Part shown: positions 38,294 to 42,290 of the stretch, piece by piece
How the letters are laid out: the number at the start of each line of letters is the position of its first letter
How positions within the stretch are numbered: position 1 is the stretch's first letter
Source of the DNA: Acinetobacter brisouii
GTDB taxonomy: Bacteria; Pseudomonadota; Gammaproteobacteria; Pseudomonadales; Moraxellaceae
Assembly: GCF_008993995.1 (NCBI RefSeq)
Contig: NZ_BKNN01000019.1
Span: 1-42,290 of the forward strand
Reading direction: 5' to 3'
DNA: 42,290 nucleotides
Notes under the pieces: generated by a model
Databases searched by the model: none
The model's input: the letters and a program-made list of their open reading frames with translations, nothing else
What the model was told of the DNA's origin: nothing
Position numbers and translations under genes: made by a program

Positions 38294-38855
38294 AACTTGC
38301 CTCGTTACAAACCTGAATCCCTGTCATTAATAACTCGATTGCGCGTTTAGCGAGGCGCTTTTGTTCTTGTTCAGTATGCCCGCGAAAAGAAGCTGCCAAA
38401 ATTGAAATAATGGTACGGTAGTCTTCAAAAGTCAGGTCAGCACGACAAATTCCCGCAGCAATGGCATGATCAATGAGAGGCTGAATAATCTGTTGATGCT
38501 GCTGAACCAATTTTTGTAAATGTGGATCATCAGCATCCAAAACTCGCCAATATTCTTTGAGTGCAGATAAATGTGGCAGATTTTTAATATGGCTATGCAG
38601 CAGTAAAAATAGACTATCTTCAAACTGTCCATAATATTTGGCACACGTTTCCAGATGATCAATTGACTGTTCAAGTAAGGCATAAATCAAATGCTTACGA
38701 TCAGCAAAGTTGCGATAAAAAGTGGCTCGACCAACCCCTGCATCATCAATGATGATTTGTAATGGGACATGAATGCCATGGGTTTTCATCATTTCGGCAG
38801 CAGCGTTTAGAAGCTCTTCGCGGTTTTGTGCCGCACGTTGTAAGTGTTTACTCAT
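38286..38855 (-). CDS. TetR-family transcriptional repressor
   Basis: The 189-residue protein has an N-terminal TetR helix-turn-helix (NREELLNAAAEMMKTHGIHV, then DDAGVGRATFYRNFADRKHL at about 35-54) and a helical ligand domain ending in the dimerisation helices. The start at 38855 (MSKHLQRAAQ) is preferred; an upstream codon at 38873 adds six residues. It precedes and overlaps the MFS gene, so it is probably the local repressor of this efflux operon. A perfect inverted repeat upstream is its likely operator. Confidence 0.92.
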   Translation of the reverse strand: MSKHLQRAAQNREELLNAAAEMMKTHGIHVPLQIIIDDAGVGRATFYRNFADRKHLIYALLEQSIDHLETCAKYYGQFEDSLFLLLHSHIKNLPHLSALKEYWRVLDADDPHLQKLVQQHQQIIQPLIDHAIAAGICRADLTFEDYRTIISILAASFRGHTEQEQKRLAKRAIELLMTGIQVCNEASYG

Positions 38856-38891
38856 GGCTATCAGGTCTTTCAATTTCTAGGTATTATTTTA

Positions 38892-38907
38892 CGGACAGAA
38901 TTGTCCG
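38892..38907. promoter_or_regulatory. Candidate TetR operator
   Basis: CGGACA-GAAT-TGTCCG, perfect 6-bp arms around a four-base spacer, lies 37 bases upstream of the tetR start codon, between tetR and the divergent methyltransferase gene. Its GC-containing arms stand out from the AT-rich surroundings. Autoregulation and control of the downstream efflux genes follow by analogy with other TetR systems. Confidence 0.6.
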
Positions 38908-39049
38908 ATTGTATTGCTCTAGATGTTTGTCGTTTTGTAAAAGTGATTAATTTATAACTTTATTTTATATATTAACTTAAAATTCATCATTATTTTTTTA
39001 AATTATCTTTGACTATGCTGAGTCTTATTCAGATTAAACGAGATAAAAA

Positions 39050-39814
39050 ATGAATACGCAACAGCAATTAAATCAAGATCAATACCAAGGTAAATCAAAT
39101 GCTTATTTAAGTAGTGTTGTACATGCTCAAGGTGCTGAATTTATTAAAATGCAGCAATGCATTCAGCAGCACCAATTTAAGCAAGTTTTAGATTTGGGCT
39201 GTGGTGCAGGACATGTCAGTTACCACGTAGCGCCATTTACAGAACAAACGATTGCTTATGATATTACGCCTGATATGGTGGCATTGGTTTGCCAACAAGC
39301 CAAAGAAAAAGGTTTAACCCAGATTCAAGGACAACAAGGCGCAGCCGAAACATTACCGTTTGCCGATCAGTCTTTTGATTGTGTGATCAGTCGTTACTCA
39401 GCCCATCACTGGCAAAATGTGGGGCAGGCGATGCAAGACATTCATCGGGTATTAAAACCGCATGGCAAAGTGATTTTTGTTGATATTTTGGGAAGTGGAC
39501 AGCCAATTTTAGACACCTTTTTACAGACTATTGAAATGATTCGTGATCCGAGCCATGTACGGGATTATAGTTTGCAAGAATGGATGCAATTTGCTGAATA
39601 TGCGGGCTTTCAAGTGGAACAGGTGGAAAAGCAAACTTTACATTTGGACTTTGACAGTTGGATTAGACGCATGAAAACGCCTGAAAATGGTGCAGCAACA
39701 ATTCGCTATTTACAAACTAAAGTGTCTAATGTGGTGCGTCAGTATTTTGAGATTCAGTCTGATGGCTCCTTTAAAACACAAGTGATCTACTTAGTATTGG
39801 GAAAAGCGGGCTAA
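39050..39814 (+). CDS. Class I SAM-dependent methyltransferase, UbiE-like
   Basis: The 254-residue protein has the SAM-binding motif I VLDLGCGAGHVSYHVAP near residues 44-60, motif II around FDCVISRYSAHHWQNVGQAM, and IHRVLKPHGKVIFVDILG as motif III, typical of Methyltransf_11 proteins such as UbiE/YcgJ. The substrate cannot be read from the sequence. It is divergent from tetR across about 190 bases containing the operator candidate, so TetR could also affect it. The LysE-type exporter gene follows after 24 bases. Confidence 0.85.
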   Translation: MNTQQQLNQDQYQGKSNAYLSSVVHAQGAEFIKMQQCIQQHQFKQVLDLGCGAGHVSYHVAPFTEQTIAYDITPDMVALVCQQAKEKGLTQIQGQQGAAETLPFADQSFDCVISRYSAHHWQNVGQAMQDIHRVLKPHGKVIFVDILGSGQPILDTFLQTIEMIRDPSHVRDYSLQEWMQFAEYAGFQVEQVEKQTLHLDFDSWIRRMKTPENGAATIRYLQTKVSNVVRQYFEIQSDGSFKTQVIYLVLGKAG

Positions 39815-39838
39815 TTTCTGCTAAAATATTGCACTCGA

Positions 39839-40486
39839 ATGAGTCACTCAATAGGTCTGAACGTGGAAAGTTTATTACCGCTGTTTTCCATCACCATTGC
39901 ATTAATGTTAGGTGCAATTAGTCCAGGCCCAGCATTTATTTATGTGGCAAAAAATTCAATTGCGATTTCACGAAAACACGGTTTATTTACCGCATTGGGT
40001 ACAGGCACAGGTGCAGCACTCTTTGGTCTTTTAGCCGTGATGGGATTACAAGCAATTTTATTGGCTGTACCCTCTGCATATCTGATTTTAAAAATTTTTG
40101 GTGGTCTGTATTTACTTTGGATTGCCTTTAAAATTATTCGTCATGCCAAAGAACCAATGCAGACTCAGCAAGATGTTGCACAGCAGATGAGCTATCCACA
40201 AGCGTATCGCTTAGGAATCATTACCCAATTGAGTAACCCTAAAATTGCGGTGATTTTGGCAAGTATTTTTACAGCTTTATTACCCAAAGAAATTCCAACG
40301 TATTACTATGTGGTTTTACCGATCTTGTGCTTTTTTATTGATGCAGGTTGGTACTCGTTAGTGGCTGTGGCGCTGTCGGCTGAAAAACCACGTAAAGTCT
40401 ATTTAAGATTTAAAGCAATTTTTGACCGTGTCGCAGGGGGAGTAATGACCTTGCTCGGTTTGAAACTGATCTTTGGAATGAAATAA
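39839..40486 (+). CDS. LysE/RhtB-family amino-acid exporter
   Basis: This integral membrane protein of about 215 residues has six hydrophobic helices and the family signature GAISPGPAFIYVAKNSIAISR near the first helix (core SPGPAFIYVAKNS), LFGLLAVMGLQAILLA and QLSNPKIAVILASIF. RhtB/LysE proteins export amino acids such as homoserine, threonine or lysine; the substrate here is unknown. The ATG at 39839 has no ribosome binding site and lies just after a possible -10 box (TAAAAT, 39821-39826), so a leaderless start or the GTG at 39863 are alternatives. Confidence 0.87.
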   Translation: MSHSIGLNVESLLPLFSITIALMLGAISPGPAFIYVAKNSIAISRKHGLFTALGTGTGAALFGLLAVMGLQAILLAVPSAYLILKIFGGLYLLWIAFKIIRHAKEPMQTQQDVAQQMSYPQAYRLGIITQLSNPKIAVILASIFTALLPKEIPTYYYVVLPILCFFIDAGWYSLVAVALSAEKPRKVYLRFKAIFDRVAGGVMTLLGLKLIFGMK

Positions 40487-40510
40487 TTCATTTAAAAATT
40501 TGCGATGATC

Positions 40511-40543
40511 AAAAGCTTATTGTGAATCAATAAGCTTTTTTTA
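40511..40543 (+). terminator. Terminator after the LysE-family gene
   Basis: AAAAGCTTATTG / CAATAAGCTTTT form a perfect 12-bp stem with a TGAAT loop followed by T residues. Confidence 0.9.
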
Positions 40544-40655
40544 TTGTTTATAAAAATTTAGCACGATGCACAAAGTGTATGTCGAAAAACAGTGTTTATT
40601 ATTTAAAGTAATGATTTTCATCAACTAAAAATATTCACAAATTGAAATATATTTT

Positions 40656-40687
40656 TTGAGAACATTCTCTCAATAAAGTGCTAATTT
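40656..40687 (+). promoter_or_regulatory. Palindrome and extended -10 upstream of small lipoprotein
   Basis: TTGAGA-ACATTC-TCTCAA (40656-40673) is a perfect dyad that also contains GAGAA-CA-TTCTC. An extended -10-like string TG-C-TAATTT lies at 40679-40687, about 30 bases before the start codon. The layout fits a regulator site overlapping a promoter, but no known regulator is assigned. Confidence 0.4.
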
Positions 40688-40715
40688 AAAATCAAACAAC
40701 AAAGAGGATATGCTC

Positions 40716-40880
40716 ATGAAGATAATATCCATACTCTGCGTGGCGATCAGTTTAAGCATGCTTACAGGATGTGAGCTAAAACAACCCGTCAAAACTAAAA
40801 CTCAGTCCAATTACTATACCAAAAGCATAGCAGGCATGCCTGTTTATGAAAAAGATTATCAGCTTAGCGCTGCAAACTAA
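40716..40880 (+). CDS. Small putative lipoprotein, 54 residues
   Basis: This short gene codes a 54-residue precursor with a lipoprotein signal, MKIISILCVAISLSMLTGC: lipobox LTGC, acylated Cys at 19, Glu next. The mature part is only 36 residues and polar (SNYYTKSIAGMPVYEKDYQL). An AAAGAGG lies eight bases before the ATG, and a strong terminator follows, so both ends are well formed. Small lipoproteins of this layout include entericidins, but I do not see a specific match. A palindrome upstream may be its operator. Confidence 0.68.
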   Translation: MKIISILCVAISLSMLTGCELKQPVKTKTQSNYYTKSIAGMPVYEKDYQLSAAN

Positions 40881-40892
40881 CCCATTCACACC

Positions 40893-40937
40893 GTATGCAG
40901 TCTGAAAATTTGATGATTTCAGGCTGCATACTTTTCA
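40893..40937. terminator. Terminator between small lipoprotein and the MBL pseudogene
   Basis: GTATGCAGTCTGAAA / TTTCAGGCTGCATAC form a 15-bp stem with one G-T wobble, followed by TTTTCAG. The right side touches the stop codon of the convergent hydrolase. Confidence 0.82.
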
Positions 40938-41903
40938 GTCTTTAAAATGAATCGGAACCCACTGATAGGTTTTGCCATCGGCTAAATAAATATGTCCAAT
41001 GCCTGGGAAGGGTAAATGTGGCGCAGCGATGGCTTCGCCATGTTTTGCAAATTCAGCAAACAGTTTTAAACGCGTTGCAACGGCTTGTTTTGGGTCAGCA
41101 TCATACGCAATTGAAGTTTCAGGATGATCAAACTGTATGCTGTGTGAATGGACAATATCGCCTATAAAGACAATGGTTTCATTTGTGGTTTTGAATTCAT
41201 AACTGGTATGCCCGAGCGTATGTCCATTGCTATTGATTACCTTAAATCCTTGAATCTGATCGCCAAATTTGTAGGTTTTAAAGCGTTGTTTGGCTTGATA
41301 AGGGGCAATCGCCTGTTTGATTTTTTCAACGGTGGCTAAATAGCCCGCCTGTTTTTCTTTCGGGATTTTGTTGAGCTGTTCAGAGCTTAGTCAGTAATTG
41401 GCTTCTGTAGCGGACACATACACCGTGGCATTGGGGAAATTGGCAACGCCGTTTTGACTAATACCGCAGACATGATCGGGGTGCAGATGTGTCAGCAAAA
41501 TGCTATCGACCTGTTCAGGCTGATAACCTGATGCTTTTAAGTTGCTGAGAACTGAGCCTAAGTGTGAACCCAAGCAACTTGCAGCACCACTGTCGACTAA
41601 GACCAGTGAATGTCCTGTATTGACCAAAAAGGCATTGATAGAGGTTTGTACGCCTTTGGCTTGATCTGCATAGTATTTTTTGAGGCTTTCATGGATTTGT
41701 TGTTCTGAAAGTCCTTTAAATAAGCTCGGTGAGATAAAGTTTGTGCCGTCGAGCAGGGCGGTAATTTGAGTTTGCCCTGATTGGTATTGGTAGTAACCCG
41801 CTACTTGTTTTTGTTGCTCGATTGGCGCAGGTGGGGAAGTGGCGAAAGTGGGTAGACTGACGAAGCTAGAGCAGAGTAGGGCGGAAGCGAGTAGTTTTTT
41901 CAT
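40935..41903 (-). pseudogene. MBL-fold metallo-hydrolase interrupted by an in-frame TGA
   Basis: The frame from ATG 41903 gives a signal peptide (MKKLLASALLCSSFVSLPTF) and the metallo-beta-lactamase fold with HxHxDH in LLTHLHPDHVCG. It stops at TGA 41391-41393 after SATEANY. The same frame then continues without another stop to 40935, adding NSNGHTLGHTSYEF, a metal-binding GD in IVFIGDIVH, and a final histidine in PFPGIGHIYLADG. The full frame has 322 codons plus stop with no frameshift. A single TGG to TGA change (Trp to stop) is the simplest reading. The first 170 residues alone lack half of the metal ligands, so the product is probably inactive. A readthrough product is possible but not supported. 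Confidence 0.84.
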
Positions 41904-42015
41904 TTGAGCGTATTTATTGATTTATTTATGGTGTTTATTTTTTAGCATGTAGGACAAGATTTTTCATCTTTTTTGTATAAGATAGTATTAATATTTGATT
42001 ATATTTTTAGTTAAA

Positions 42016-42032
42016 TTGATTTCTTAAATCAA
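42016..42032. promoter_or_regulatory. Dyad upstream of the last gene
   Basis: TTGATTT-CTT-AAATCAA is a perfect 7-bp inverted repeat, 33 bases before the start codon at 42066. It may be an operator, but the surrounding DNA is very AT-rich, which makes chance dyads common. Confidence 0.3.
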
Positions 42033-42065
42033 GATAAAGTTTATATTAAGTTTAGAGATAGATTA

Positions 42066-42290
42066 ATGAATGTTAATGATGAAATTTTGAAAATATGGAA
42101 TACACATAAAGATGATATAAGTGATCTTTTGGGTAAAGTTGATCCTAGTCAAAAAATGCTTGCTCCATTATTTTACCCAAATATTCAAGAGATAAAAAAT
42201 ACAATTTTATTCATCGGTTTAAATCCTTCATATAATGAAAATATGATTGATAAACTATCAGGAAATCAGAATTTAACTGAGCTATTGAAG
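42066..42290 (+). CDS. Unknown AT-rich gene, 5' part only
   Basis: The frame from ATG 42066 runs off the window after 75 codons. The translated start, MNVNDEILKIWNTHKDDISD, followed by a strand-like NTILFIGLNPSYNEN, recalls the first strand and GLNPS loop of uracil-DNA glycosylase-like proteins; this is a weak hint. The DNA here and just upstream (from about 41940) is much richer in A+T than the nuo region, which suggests an acquired segment. Later in-frame starts are possible. Confidence 0.5.
   Translation, partial: MNVNDEILKIWNTHKDDISDLLGKVDPSQKMLAPLFYPNIQEIKNTILFIGLNPSYNENMIDKLSGNQNLTELLK

Noticed and set aside
41391-41393. Selenocysteine codon or programmed readthrough at the in-frame TGA
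   Set aside because: No selenocysteine insertion hairpin is obvious just downstream, and the MBL family does not use selenocysteine; a Trp-to-stop mutation is simpler.

Overview
The window looks like chromosomal DNA of an Acinetobacter-type gammaproteobacterium. This is inferred from the AT-rich base composition and codon use, the recognisable protein sequences and the gene order (tuf end, rimI, bpt/aat, trxB divergent from ftsK, minCDE, and a 13-subunit complex I operon with fused nuoCD). No database search was possible, so the genus is a judgement and the species is open. No CRISPR array, rRNA, tRNA, transposase, integrase or phage gene was recognised. Most of the window is core genome. The accessory-looking part is the right end, from about 36.6 kb.

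Layout. 1-6.5 kb: 3' end of tuf with terminator; rimI (N-acetyltransferase); on the minus strand trxB followed by the two N-end-rule transferases aat and bpt; divergent ftsK. 6.5-9.7 kb: polyphosphate kinase 2, a MocR-type regulator, a small lipoprotein divergent from it, and a small conserved protein. 9.7-13.7 kb (minus): minC-minD-minE, then a pair made of a membrane protein resembling a voltage sensor without a pore and a YihG-like acyltransferase. 14-15 kb: an OmpA-domain lipoprotein and a small unknown protein. 15.6-30.7 kb: the complete NADH:quinone oxidoreductase operon nuoA-B-CD-E-F-G-H-I-J-K-L-M-N, tightly packed, with three ATGA overlaps and a terminator at its end. 30.8-34.5 kb: upp, an excalibur-domain membrane protein, a LysR regulator divergent from ferredoxin-NADP reductase (a FinR/fpr-like pair), an unknown protein and a 63-residue membrane protein. 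34.5-38.9 kb (minus): a tetR - MFS transporter - hlyD - PLP-enzyme - BaiN-like flavoprotein cluster whose MFS transporter has lost its middle. 39-42.3 kb: a SAM methyltransferase, a LysE-type exporter, a 54-residue lipoprotein, an MBL-fold hydrolase interrupted by one in-frame TGA, and the start of an AT-rich unknown gene that runs off the window.

How the parts work together. The nuo operon encodes a whole proton-pumping complex I. MinCDE and FtsK act in division-site placement and chromosome segregation. TrxB, Fpr and its LysR neighbour belong to thiol/oxidative redox balance. Aat and Bpt tag proteins for ClpS/ClpAP degradation. The TetR cluster, with a perfect inverted repeat upstream of tetR, looks like a drug or toxin efflux system that can no longer work as built, because only the ends of the MFS pump remain while the HlyD adaptor is intact.

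I found no convincing wholly new multi-gene system. The best leads are the decayed efflux cluster, with a hexanucleotide repeat spanning the end of hlyD; the pore-less voltage-sensor-like protein; the TGA-interrupted hydrolase; and several small secreted or membrane proteins with dyad sequences upstream.
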